DNA of 64,000 nucleotides. Origin: JALORV01 sp963703945 (GTDB lineage: Bacteria > Pseudomonadota > Gammaproteobacteria > Burkholderiales > Burkholderiaceae_F). Below, one piece after another: positions 31,325-38,024 of this stretch (positions are counted from its first letter, which is position 1; every line of letters starts with the position of its first letter). The stretch lies in NCBI GenBank assembly GCA_963703945.1, contig CAVPGM010000020.1, positions 1 to 64,000 of the forward strand, in the 5' to 3' direction. The notes under the pieces were generated by a model that saw only the letters and a program-made list of their open reading frames with translations, was not told the DNA's origin and did no database searches. The translations under genes and the position numbers were made by a program.

Positions 31325-31897
31325 TCAGCACAGATACTTGCAGACGAAATTCTTGACCGTATCGAGCGGATTTTCGACGCTCGCCGAGCGCTCGGCATTC
31401 CCGGCATTTTCGGCGCTTGCAGATCTCTCGCGGGTCCGGCCGGCCGCCGCGACCTTGCCGCCTTTCTTTTTAGGCGACTTGTCGGCGATCACCATGGCCC
31501 AGAAGGTCTTGTAGCCGGTCTGATCGTTGCGGGCGACGGCGACGCCGACGCTGTCGGCATTGGCCAGCAACAGGTTGGCGTTGTGGCCGGACGAATGCTG
31601 CCAAACCCGGAATGTGTCGGTCCAGGTCTTCGTGCCCGCCGCGATGTTTTCGGCCGCTATCCCCGAATGCGCGCCGGCGATCCGGGACGAGAACGATCCC
31701 GCCACGCTGTGATCCATGACGCCGGACGCAGCCATCGCTTTTGCCTGGCGTTCGGCGATTGCCGTGAGCTGTGCGTCGATCTTGACCGGCGAGAGTCCGT
31801 GCTCGCGCCGGTATTTCGAGATCATGTCCGCCATGTCTTCTGCGTGCGCCAGCGTGGCCGTAAAGGCCATGGCGACGGCAAGCCAGATCGCCCTCAT
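31325..31897 (-). CDS. Secreted CAP-domain protein (SCP/PR-1-like)
   Basis: A 190-residue exported protein. A Sec signal peptide (MRAIWLAVAMAFTATLAHA) precedes a bacterial CAP domain starting DMADMISKYRREHGLSPVKI. MDHSVAGSF, the cavity segment AAENIAAGTKTW, and WQHSSGHNANLLLANADSVG supply the His and Glu residues typical of the fold. A Lys/Gly then Ser/Ala/Arg-rich tail follows, ending VCKYLC with two Cys. Bacterial CAP proteins have been linked to calcium or peptidoglycan-associated roles, but no activity can be assigned here. The tail is longer than the bare domain and probably disordered. Confidence 0.88.
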   Translation of the reverse strand: MRAIWLAVAMAFTATLAHAEDMADMISKYRREHGLSPVKIDAQLTAIAERQAKAMAASGVMDHSVAGSFSSRIAGAHSGIAAENIAAGTKTWTDTFRVWQHSSGHNANLLLANADSVGVAVARNDQTGYKTFWAMVIADKSPKKKGGKVAAAGRTRERSASAENAGNAERSASVENPLDTVKNFVCKYLC

Positions 31898-32079
31898 CGA
31901 ATCCCCCCGCCTTCACCCCTCGCCATAATTCATTGCGGCAGGATACGGCGGATATGAGGCATAACGTGCTGAAATTTCGCCCTATTCGAGCTTTCGGCCC
32001 CGAACGGGTCGGGCTCGGCCGGGGTCGCCAGCGGCACCCCGGAGGGGAATAGACGGGCGGCAACAATAGACCGGCCGCC

Positions 32080-32832
32080 TCACACGTGCTGGCCGCCATT
32101 GATGTGGATTTCCGCCCCGTTCACGTAGGACGAGGTGTCGGTGCACAGCACGTAGATGATTTTCGCCACCTCGTCGGGAGTGCCGAGCCGCTGCATCGGA
32201 ATCTGCGCGACGATCTTGTCGGTGCCGGGCGACAGGATGGACGTGTCGATCTCGCCGGGCGCGATCGCGTTGACGCGCACGCCGCGCCGTCCGAAGTCGG
32301 CCGCCATTTCGCGGGTCAGCGCGGCGAGCGCCGCCTTCGAGGTGCCATAGGCCGAGCCGGCGAACGGGTGGACATGCGAGCCTGCGATCGACGTGACATT
32401 GACCACCGATCCCTTCGCCGCCGCGAGTTCGTCGATCAAGCCGCGCGCGAGCATGATCGGCGCGAAGAAATTCACCTGGAACACCTGCTGCCAGGTTTCC
32501 AGCGTGGTCTCGAGCGTGCCAAGCCGCTTGCCCTCGGCGCCTTTCGGCGAGATGCCTGCATTGTTGACAAGGGCGTGCAGCTCGCCGCTGTTGAGCCGGC
32601 GCTTCACCTCGTCGATCGCGTGCAGCGTGCTCGCAGGATCGGCGAGGTCGACCTGGATGTGATCTTGCGCGCCGCCCTCCCACGGACAGTTCTCCGGGAA
32701 GGGATGGCGCGAGCAGGCAATCACGCGCCAGCCGGCCGCCTGGAAACGCTTGACCGTGGCGTGGCCGATCCCGCGGCTCGCGCCGGTGAGGAGGAGAATC
32801 CGGCGCTGTTGGTTGGAAATCGAAGCGGACAT
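32080..32832 (-). CDS. SDR-family oxidoreductase
   Basis: A classical SDR of 250 residues from the ATG at 32832. The cofactor motif is LLTGASRGIGHATVKRF (residues 14-30), then LVNNAGISP, Ser in NVTSIAGSH, and the catalytic YGTSKAALAAL with Y-x3-K. The C-terminal VNGAEIHINGGQHV is typical. The arginine after the glycine motif (SRHPFPE) hints at NADP. The substrate cannot be predicted. An upstream in-frame ATG at 32883 would add 17 Pro/Gly-rich residues and is less likely. It is on the same strand as pdxH, 70 bases downstream of it, so the two may share a transcript. Confidence 0.92.
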   Translation of the reverse strand: MSASISNQQRRILLLTGASRGIGHATVKRFQAAGWRVIACSRHPFPENCPWEGGAQDHIQVDLADPASTLHAIDEVKRRLNSGELHALVNNAGISPKGAEGKRLGTLETTLETWQQVFQVNFFAPIMLARGLIDELAAAKGSVVNVTSIAGSHVHPFAGSAYGTSKAALAALTREMAADFGRRGVRVNAIAPGEIDTSILSPGTDKIVAQIPMQRLGTPDEVAKIIYVLCTDTSSYVNGAEIHINGGQHV

Positions 32833-32902
32833 GGGTCTCGCCGTCTGGCCGCTGGGTCTGCCGCCCGGCGGCGGATCATTCAAGGATCAAGAAGTGGATC
32901 AT

Positions 32903-33544
32903 TCAAGGATAAAGTCGGGTCTTGGTCCAGGGCGCGTCGGGGCGATCGCGGCTAAAAACGATCCGATCGTGCAGTCGGAACGGACGGTCCTGCCAGAACT
33001 CGATCACCGACGGCTCCAAGCAATATCCGCGCCAATAAGGCGGGCGCGGCACGGGGCCCGTCAGATATTTCGCCGTGTAATAGGCGACCGCCTTTTCGAA
33101 AGCGAGCCGGCTGTCGAGCGGGCGCGACTGCTGGCTCGCCCAGGCGCCGATCTGCGAAATGCGCGGACGGCCGGCAAAGTAGGCGTCGGCCTCGGCGTCC
33201 GAAATGGATGATACGGGGCCGCGCAGCCGCACCTGGCGCTGCAGGGACTTCCAGTGAAACACCAGCGCAGCCTGCGGATTGGCGGCTAGCTCCTTGCCCT
33301 TCTGGCTCTCGTCGTTGGTATAGAAGACGAAGCCGCGCTCGTCGAAGCCCTTAAGCAGGACCATCCGCACGTTCGGCAAGCCGTCGGGCCCGACGGTTGC
33401 GAGCGCCATCGCATCGGGGTCGGCGGGTTCCATCCGGCTCGCTTCGGCAAACCAGTCGGCGAACAGGCGAAGGGGTTCGTCGGCCTCGGTGAAATCGCCG
33501 CTTGTCGGCCAGCTCCGTTGTTCGACCGGAGGCGCGTCGGACAT
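32903..33544 (-). CDS. pdxH: Pyridoxamine/pyridoxine 5'-phosphate oxidase
   Basis: FMN enzyme producing pyridoxal 5'-phosphate in the final step of vitamin B6 synthesis and salvage; 213 residues. The FMN-binding core has MALATVGPDGLPNVRMVLLK and FYTNDESQKGKELAANPQAA. The substrate-binding stretch SRPLDSR and the C-terminal motif EFWQDRPFRLHDRIVF are present, ending in RLYP as in most PdxH. The start ATG is at 33544. It lies divergent from the DnaJ-like gene across a 413-base gap. Confidence 0.96.
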   Translation of the reverse strand: MSDAPPVEQRSWPTSGDFTEADEPLRLFADWFAEASRMEPADPDAMALATVGPDGLPNVRMVLLKGFDERGFVFYTNDESQKGKELAANPQAALVFHWKSLQRQVRLRGPVSSISDAEADAYFAGRPRISQIGAWASQQSRPLDSRLAFEKAVAYYTAKYLTGPVPRPPYWRGYCLEPSVIEFWQDRPFRLHDRIVFSRDRPDAPWTKTRLYP

Positions 33545-33957
33545 GACTCAAATTCCTCGTGGCGCATTTGCCGCGTATGTCGTGTTCCGCCCGACCTGTT
33601 ATAGAGATCGCAAGGCGGCGCGCCTACCGACGTGATCCACAGGCTCCGGCTTCGCCCTGGCGTCGCGGTCCCCGCGCGATCGATCGCCACCTGGTATCAG
33701 TTAGGGACGTTCCGCGAAAATGGCGAGAGCAGCCTGTTTGGATTCCTGTCGCACGGTTGACTGAAAGGACTGAGCCTACGCGTTAAAAGAAAAAGTGACC
33801 GATACGCCCTGTCCTGCGCGGCGGGCGCGCAATGAAATCGAGCTTGACGAGACGCCGCGCCCCGCGGCCCACTTCGCATTGCGAAAAGGCCTGATTCCTC
33901 CCACATTTTTGAGCGACTGGGCAACGAGGAACAGTCCGGCAGCGGAGTTTCCGAACG
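33545..33957. other. pdxH / DnaJ-like divergent intergenic region
   Basis: Among these 413 bases no gene is convincing. An ORF at 33795-34412 runs into the DnaJ-like gene in another frame and shows no protein-like pattern past the overlap. Promoters for both flanking genes are expected here; I see no clear operator, CIRCE-like element or riboswitch. Confidence 0.4.
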
Positions 33958-34947
33958 ATGCGCGACCCCTACGAGGTCTTGGGTGTGCCGAAAACAGCGG
34001 ACGCGAGCGCGATCAAAAGCGCCTACCGGAAGCTGGCCAAAAAACTGCATCCCGATTCCAACAAAGCGGACCCCAAAGCCGCGACGCGTTTCGCCGAGGT
34101 GAATTCGGCTTACGAGATCATCGGGGACGAAAAGAAGCGCAAGCAATACGACGCGGGCGAAATCGACGCCGAGGGCAAGCCGCGGTTTCAGGGCTTCGAG
34201 GGCTTCGGTGCGCATCCGGGCGCGGGGGCGGGGCCGGGCGGGGCTCATTTCGAGACCTTCTCGTACGGCCCGGAGGGCTTCAGACGCTCGAGCGGCGGGG
34301 GCGGGGCCGGCGGCTTCGAAGATGTGCTAAAGGACATGTTCGGGCTCGGCGGGGCGGGGCGAGGCCGCAGGAGCGGATTCGGCCCGCAGCATTTCGAGGC
34401 GGAAGGTTTTAGCGAACCGCCGCCGGCTGGGCACGATGTCGAAGTTCCCGTGACCATCAGCCTATCGGAGGCGGCCAAAGGTGGCACCCGTCGCGTGCAT
34501 CTGCCCACCGGCAAGGATGTGGATGTCAAGATCCCGGCGGGGCTCGCCGACGGCCAACAGATCCGGTTGAAGGGACAGGGGCTGCCCGGTCCCGGCGCGC
34601 TCGGCGACGCGCTCATCACGATCACCATCGCGCCGCATCCGCTGTTCGAGCGGGACGGGACGAATCTGCGCGTCAATCTGCCGATCACGCTCTACGAGGC
34701 GGCGCTGGGCGGCAAGGTGCGGGTGCCGACGCTCGACGGCGCGGTCGATCTCACGGTCCCTGCCGGCACCAACAGCGGGCGCACTTTCCGGCTCAAGGGC
34801 AAGGGCCTGCCCGACAAGAAGGGAAGCGGCGATCTCCTGGTGAACGTGCGTATCGTGCTGCCGGACAAGAGCAATCCGGATCTCGACGCGGCCATGCGCA
34901 AACTGCGGGACGAGAACCCTTACGACCCGCGCAAGGACCTGGGTTGA
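33958..34947 (+). CDS. DnaJ-type co-chaperone without zinc finger (CbpA-like)
   Basis: Class II J-domain protein of 329 residues. The J domain (residues 1-66) starts RDPYEVLGVPKTADASAIKS and has the HPD tripeptide in KLHPDSNKAD, which stimulates the DnaK ATPase. A Gly/Phe-rich region follows to about residue 155. Then two beta-sandwich client-binding domains start near 160 (HDVEVPVTISLSEAAKGGTR) and 235 (GTNLRVNLPITLYEAALGGK). No CxxCxGxG repeats are present, so it is CbpA-like rather than DnaJ proper. It lies upstream of fabI, as in related rhizobia. Confidence 0.93.
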   Translation: MRDPYEVLGVPKTADASAIKSAYRKLAKKLHPDSNKADPKAATRFAEVNSAYEIIGDEKKRKQYDAGEIDAEGKPRFQGFEGFGAHPGAGAGPGGAHFETFSYGPEGFRRSSGGGGAGGFEDVLKDMFGLGGAGRGRRSGFGPQHFEAEGFSEPPPAGHDVEVPVTISLSEAAKGGTRRVHLPTGKDVDVKIPAGLADGQQIRLKGQGLPGPGALGDALITITIAPHPLFERDGTNLRVNLPITLYEAALGGKVRVPTLDGAVDLTVPAGTNSGRTFRLKGKGLPDKKGSGDLLVNVRIVLPDKSNPDLDAAMRKLRDENPYDPRKDLG

Positions 34948-34967
34948 CGATGGCCTGATCGGTCGAT

Positions 34968-34997
34968 CCGGCAGCGGCTGCTGGGGCGGCTTTTTTT
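34968..34997 (+). terminator. Possible terminator after the DnaJ-like gene
   Basis: CCGGCAGC and GCTGCTGG can pair at 34968-34985, then GGCGGC precedes a run of seven T at 34991-34997. The six-base gap before the T-run is longer than ideal, so the call is weak. Confidence 0.4.
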
Positions 34998-35094
34998 CTT
35001 CGAGTGGCTGAGGGCGGCAGGCGTTCTTGAAGGGCAGTGGCCCCTATGCCATAGGGGAGGGGCCGGCTCTGTTCCGGAAAAATCGAGGAAAGTT

Positions 35095-35907
35095 ATGCCC
35101 GAATCCGTGGGGCTGCTGAGCAACAAGCGCGGCCTGATCTTGGGGGTTGCGAACAATCGGTCGATCGCTTGGGGCATTGCGAAGGCGGCTCGTGCGCACG
35201 GCGCTGAGCTTGCGTTCACCTACCAGGGCGAGGTGCTGAAGAAGCGCGTGGAGCCGCTCGCGCGCGCGGCGGGCGCGCATCTGGTCGGCCATTGCGACGT
35301 GACCGAGCCCGCGACCCTCGACAGCGTCTTCAAGGCGGCCGGCGATCTCTTCGGGGCGCTCGATTTCGTCGTGCACGCGATCGCGTTTTCCGACAAGGAC
35401 CAGCTCGACGGCCGCTATGTCGACACCACCGAAGATAATTTCACGAAGACCATGCTGATCAGCTGCTATTCGCTGACCGCGGTCGCCCAGCGCGCCGAGA
35501 AGTTGATGCCAAAGGGCGGCTCCTTGCTGACGCTCACATATTACGGCGCCGAGAAGTGGATGCCGCATTATAACGTGATGGGCGTGGCCAAAGCCGGGCT
35601 CGAAGCCTCCGTCCGCTATCTCGCCGCCGACCTCGGCGACAAGAACATCCGCGTCAACGCGATCTCGTCCGGCCCGATCAAGACGCTGGCGGCGGCCGGC
35701 ATCGGCGATTTCCGCTACATCCTGAAATGGAACGAGTTGAACTCGCCGCTGCGCCGCACCGTCTCGATCGAAGAGGTGGGCGACACCGCGGTTTATCTGG
35801 TCTCCGATCTCGCGCGCGGCGTGACCGGCGAAATCCACCACGTCGATGCCGGTTATCACGTGGTCGGCATGAAGCGACCGGATGCCCCCGACATCGCCGT
35901 GGTGTGA
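35095..35907 (+). CDS. fabI: Enoyl-[acyl-carrier-protein] reductase (NADH)
   Basis: Carries out the final reduction in each cycle of type II fatty acid elongation; 270 residues. The cofactor motif is GLILGVANNRSIAWGIAKAA (residues 12-31), with HAIAF later. The active-site pair is in YYGAEKWMPHYNVMGVAKAG, with the Tyr-x6-Lys spacing (YNVMGVAK) that separates FabI from ordinary SDRs. RVNAISSGPIKTLAAAGI matches the substrate loop. The ATG at 35095 follows gaggaaagtt. A strong terminator follows at 36011. Confidence 0.97.
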   Translation: MPESVGLLSNKRGLILGVANNRSIAWGIAKAARAHGAELAFTYQGEVLKKRVEPLARAAGAHLVGHCDVTEPATLDSVFKAAGDLFGALDFVVHAIAFSDKDQLDGRYVDTTEDNFTKTMLISCYSLTAVAQRAEKLMPKGGSLLTLTYYGAEKWMPHYNVMGVAKAGLEASVRYLAADLGDKNIRVNAISSGPIKTLAAAGIGDFRYILKWNELNSPLRRTVSIEEVGDTAVYLVSDLARGVTGEIHHVDAGYHVVGMKRPDAPDIAVV

Positions 35908-36010
35908 ACGCTTGTTTCGGGTCGCGACGACGGGGCGACGCGCAGCGACCGGCTGCGGACGCGACCGACCTCGGACGATGGCCTTGGTCCATCAGGTCGC
36001 CTGAAACGAA

Positions 36011-36045
36011 GAAAGGGCCGGATGGCCGGCCCTTTCAATCTTTTT
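36011..36045. terminator. Bidirectional terminator (fabI and micro-gene unit A)
   Basis: GAAAGGGCCGG (36011-36021) pairs perfectly with CCGGCCCTTTC (36026-36036) around ATGG. On the + strand AATCTTTTT follows; on the - strand TTCTTCGTTTC follows. It can end fabI transcripts rightward and unit A transcripts leftward. Confidence 0.85.
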
Positions 36046-36099
36046 GCCAAAGTCGCCGCACAGCGGCTGAGCCCTCGCCATCCCTGCGAGCAGGGTAAG

Positions 36100-36132
36100 T
36101 CACATCTTCTTTTTCTTCTTCTTCGAAGCCAT
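36100..36132 (-). CDS. Micro-ORF A: 10-residue poly-lysine peptide MASKKKKKKM
   Basis: An 11-codon ORF (with TGA) encoding MASKKKKKKM, far below annotation cut-offs. A strong Shine-Dalgarno GGAGG lies 5 bases upstream of the ATG. The codons are AAG AAG AAG AAA AAG AAG, a basic run that may slow ribosomes as it enters the exit tunnel. It sits in a complete small transcription unit: promoter 36191-36219, leader hairpin 36159-36176, terminator 36011-36036, a transcript of roughly 175 bases. A paralogous unit with MASKKKKKKS lies just upstream (36466-36498). Conservation of start context, length and hexalysine between copies supports translation. It could be a leader peptide, an attenuator, an sRNA with a decoy ORF, or a functional micropeptide. 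Confidence 0.6.
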   Translation of the reverse strand: MASKKKKKKM

Positions 36133-36158
36133 AGGTTCCTCCGTTTCCTCACGACCGG

Positions 36159-36176
36159 GGGACGAGGCACCGTCCC
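36159..36176 (-). promoter_or_regulatory. Leader hairpin of unit A
   Basis: GGGACG (36159-36164) and CGTCCC (36171-36176) form a perfect 6-bp stem with a 6-base loop in the leader, between the promoter and the Shine-Dalgarno sequence of micro-ORF A. Unit B has a hairpin at the same place with a changed but still paired sequence. Confidence 0.6.
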
Positions 36177-36190
36177 ACACCAACCTCTTC

Positions 36191-36219
36191 TCCATAGCCG
36201 ATCGTGCCGGGGCGGGCAA
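36191..36219 (-). promoter_or_regulatory. Sigma70-like promoter of unit A
   Basis: Read on the minus strand: -35 TTGCCC (36219-36214), spacer of exactly 17, -10 TATGGA (36196-36191). The predicted start is near 36184, giving a leader of about 50 bases. Unit B has the same layout (TTGCGG-17-TATAGA), and the 8 bases before the -10, CGATCGGC, are identical in both. Confidence 0.6.
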
Positions 36220-36244
36220 ATGGAAATGACAAAAAGCCGTTAGA

Positions 36245-36290
36245 TTTCCGTACGTTAATAAACGTTCAGCTTAATGTTAACGGGTGTTCA
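36245..36290. repeat. Conserved upstream block, copy A
   Basis: A 46-base block beginning TTTCCGTA and ending GTTCA, upstream of promoter A. It matches 36615-36660 at 34 of 46 positions without gaps, including TTCAGCTT and ATGTTAA. It contains several TTAA tetramers, as in many alphaproteobacterial regulator sites; a recognition site for an activator or repressor is inferred. Confidence 0.6.
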
Positions 36291-36366
36291 GGATGGCCCG
36301 CTTCGTTAAGCAATTGCGCAGAATTCTTCCCCGACGCGATCAAGGGCGCCCGATCGATCGAAAAGG

Positions 36367-36396
36367 AAAAAGGGCCGATGCTGATCGGCCCTTTTT
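36367..36396 (-). terminator. Terminator of micro-gene unit B
   Basis: A perfect 13-bp stem, AAAAAGGGCCGAT (36367-36379) with ATCGGCCCTTTTT (36384-36396), around GCTG. On the minus strand it ends CCCTTTTTCCTTTT. It separates unit B from unit A and could also act on rightward transcription. Confidence 0.88.
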
Positions 36397-36465
36397 CTAT
36401 CCTTCCGCTCCTCCGCCGTCTGACGCAAGCGTTGGAGCAATCCGTCTGCTGAGCGGCAGAAAGAT

Positions 36466-36498
36466 TTAGCTCTTCTTCTTCTTCTTCTTCGATGCCAT
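36466..36498 (-). CDS. Micro-ORF B: 10-residue poly-lysine peptide MASKKKKKKS
   Basis: An 11-codon ORF (TAA stop) encoding MASKKKKKKS with six consecutive AAG codons. AGGAGGAAG precedes the ATG at good spacing. It is paralogous to micro-ORF A: the same MAS-Lys6 peptide and length, the same leader hairpin position and promoter layout, and its own terminator (36367-36396). The transcript would be about 190 bases. The two stops differ (AGC TAA here, ATG TGA in A), and the Ala codon differs (GCA here, GCT in A), so the copies have diverged while keeping the peptide. Both units point leftward, away from aroC and towards fabI. The function is unknown. Confidence 0.6.
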   Translation of the reverse strand: MASKKKKKKS

Positions 36499-36526
36499 GG
36501 TCTCTTCCTCCTATGTGTTCGGACCA

Positions 36527-36545
36527 GGGAGGCGAACGCCGTCCC
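36527..36545 (-). promoter_or_regulatory. Leader hairpin of unit B
   Basis: GGGAGGCG (36527-36534) pairs with CGCC (36537-36540) and TCCC (36542-36545), leaving one bulged base and a 2-base loop. It occupies the same leader position as the hairpin of unit A, with altered stem bases but preserved pairing. Confidence 0.55.
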
Positions 36546-36559
36546 ACGCCGACCGGTGC

Positions 36560-36588
36560 TCTATAGCCGATCGGGTTTCCGGCCGCAA
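36560..36588 (-). promoter_or_regulatory. Sigma70-like promoter of unit B
   Basis: Read on the minus strand: -35 TTGCGG (36588-36583), 17-base spacer, -10 TATAGA (36565-36560). The predicted start is near 36553, about 55 bases before the micro-ORF B start codon. Confidence 0.6.
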
Positions 36589-36614
36589 TCGAAATCCTCC
36601 AAAAAATGCTTATT

Positions 36615-36660
36615 TTTCCGTAGCTTAACGGATATTCAGCTTCATGTTAAAAAGGGTTCA
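36615..36660. repeat. Conserved upstream block, copy B
   Basis: Partner of the block at 36245-36290, 34/46 identical, at a matching distance upstream of promoter B (about 26 bases before the -35 box). It keeps TTTCCGTA, TTCAGCTT, ATGTTAA and GTTCA. Confidence 0.6.
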
Positions 36661-36845
36661 TCAGCGTGAATGTCCGTTCAGAATAATTCAGAATCAAGAA
36701 CAATTCAGAATCATAAGAGGGCGGACGGCGATGCCTCATCCTGCGTCTGCGCCCTGTCCCATTTGAGGGTCGGCGCCTGATCGCGATAGACCTGTTTGAC
36801 CGGTGCGTTTGCTGAGAGTACGAAGCCGCAATCAAGAGCAAGCGT

Positions 36846-37993
36846 ATGTCTTACAACACGTTCGGTCACAGCTTTCGCGTGACGACCTTCGGCGAAAGCC
36901 ACGGGCCGGCGATCGGGTGCGTCATCGACGGCTGCCCACCGCGCATCCCGCTGCGTGCGGCCGAATCCAACGCGAGCTTGACCGGCGGCGGCCGGGCCAG
37001 TCGCGTTACACGACGCAGCGGCAGGAACCCGACACGGTGAGAATCCTGTCCGGCGTCTTCGCCGACGCGGGCGGGGAGATAACGACCGGAACGCCCATCG
37101 CGCTCCTGATCGAGAATGTGGACGACCGCTCCAAGGACTATGCCGAGATCAGGGACAAGTATCGGCCCGGCCACGCTGATTATACCTACGACGCCAAATA
37201 TGGCGTGCGCGATTACCGCGGCGGCGGGCGCGCTTCCGCCCGCGAGACCGCGGCCCGCGTTGCGGCGGGGGCGGTCGCGCGCAAGGTCATTCCGGGCGTT
37301 TCGGTGCGCGGCGCACTGATCCAGATCGGGCCTCATCGCATCAATCGCGACCGCTGGGATTGGGCCGAAGTCGAGCGCAATCCATTCTTCTGCCCCGACG
37401 CCACCGCGACGGCGGTGTTTGCCGATTTCCTCGACCAGGTGCGCAAGAAGGGCTCGTCGATCGGCGCTGTGGTCGAAGTCATCGCCGAGGGCGTTCCCGC
37501 CGGCCTCGGCGCGCCGATCTACGGCAAGCTCGATGGCGACCTCGCCGCGGCGCTGATGGGCATCAATGCGGTCAAGGGGGTGGAGATCGGGGCGGGATTT
37601 TCCGCCGCCGAGCTTTCGGGCGAAGAGAACGCCGACGAGATGCGACGCGGGAATGACGGCAATCCCTTGTTCTTGTCCAATCACGCCGGCGGCGTGCTCG
37701 GCGGCATTTCAACGGGCCAGCCGATCGTTTGCCGGTTCGCGGTCAAGCCGACCTCGTCGATCCTGACACCGCGCGCGACCGTCGACCGCTACGGCCACGA
37801 AACCGAAATCGTCACCAAGGGTCGGCACGATCCTTGTGTCGGCATCCGCGCCGTGCCGGTCGGCGAGGCGATGGTCGCCTGCGTGCTCGCCGATCATTTC
37901 TTGCGCCAGCGCGGCCAAGTCGGCGAGTTTCCGTCCTGGCCCTTCGCCGACGAGGAGGCGTATGCGAGTGCCTACCTGGCGGGTAGACGTTGA
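36846..37993 (+). pseudogene. aroC: Chorismate synthase gene with a single -1 frameshift
   Basis: FMN-dependent enzyme of the last shikimate step. The first frame from the ATG at 36846 reads MSYNTFGHSFRVTTFGESHG, then IGCVIDGCPPRIPLRAAE. One base appears lost at about 36961-36966, after which the family sequence continues one frame over: IQRELDRRRPGQSRYTTQRQ, YRPGHADYTYDAKYGVRDYR, GGGRASARETAARVAAGAVA, to the C-terminus at 37993. All other family motifs are intact, and the restored length is about 382 residues. Because aroC is needed for aromatic amino acids, a consensus error is a strong alternative to true loss. Type is given as pseudogene only because the read frame is broken. Confidence 0.9.
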
Positions 37994-38024
37994 AGCTACG
38001 AGCGAAAGGAAGCAAAGCTGGTAA

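Noticed and set aside
33795..34412. ORF upstream of and overlapping the DnaJ-like gene
   Set aside because: Most of it reads the DnaJ-like gene out of frame, and the first 50 residues show no family pattern.
36466..36498. Possibility that the CTT/GAA-rich runs are only a simple triplet repeat
   Set aside because: Both copies have ATG-GC(T/A)-TCG before exactly six Lys codons, a following stop, a Shine-Dalgarno sequence at correct spacing and paralogous flanks; a bare microsatellite would not keep these. Translation is still unproven.
36663..36720. Short repeats of ATTCAGAAT before aroC
   Set aside because: Only two or three copies of a 9-12 base word; too short and irregular to call a repeat array or an operator.
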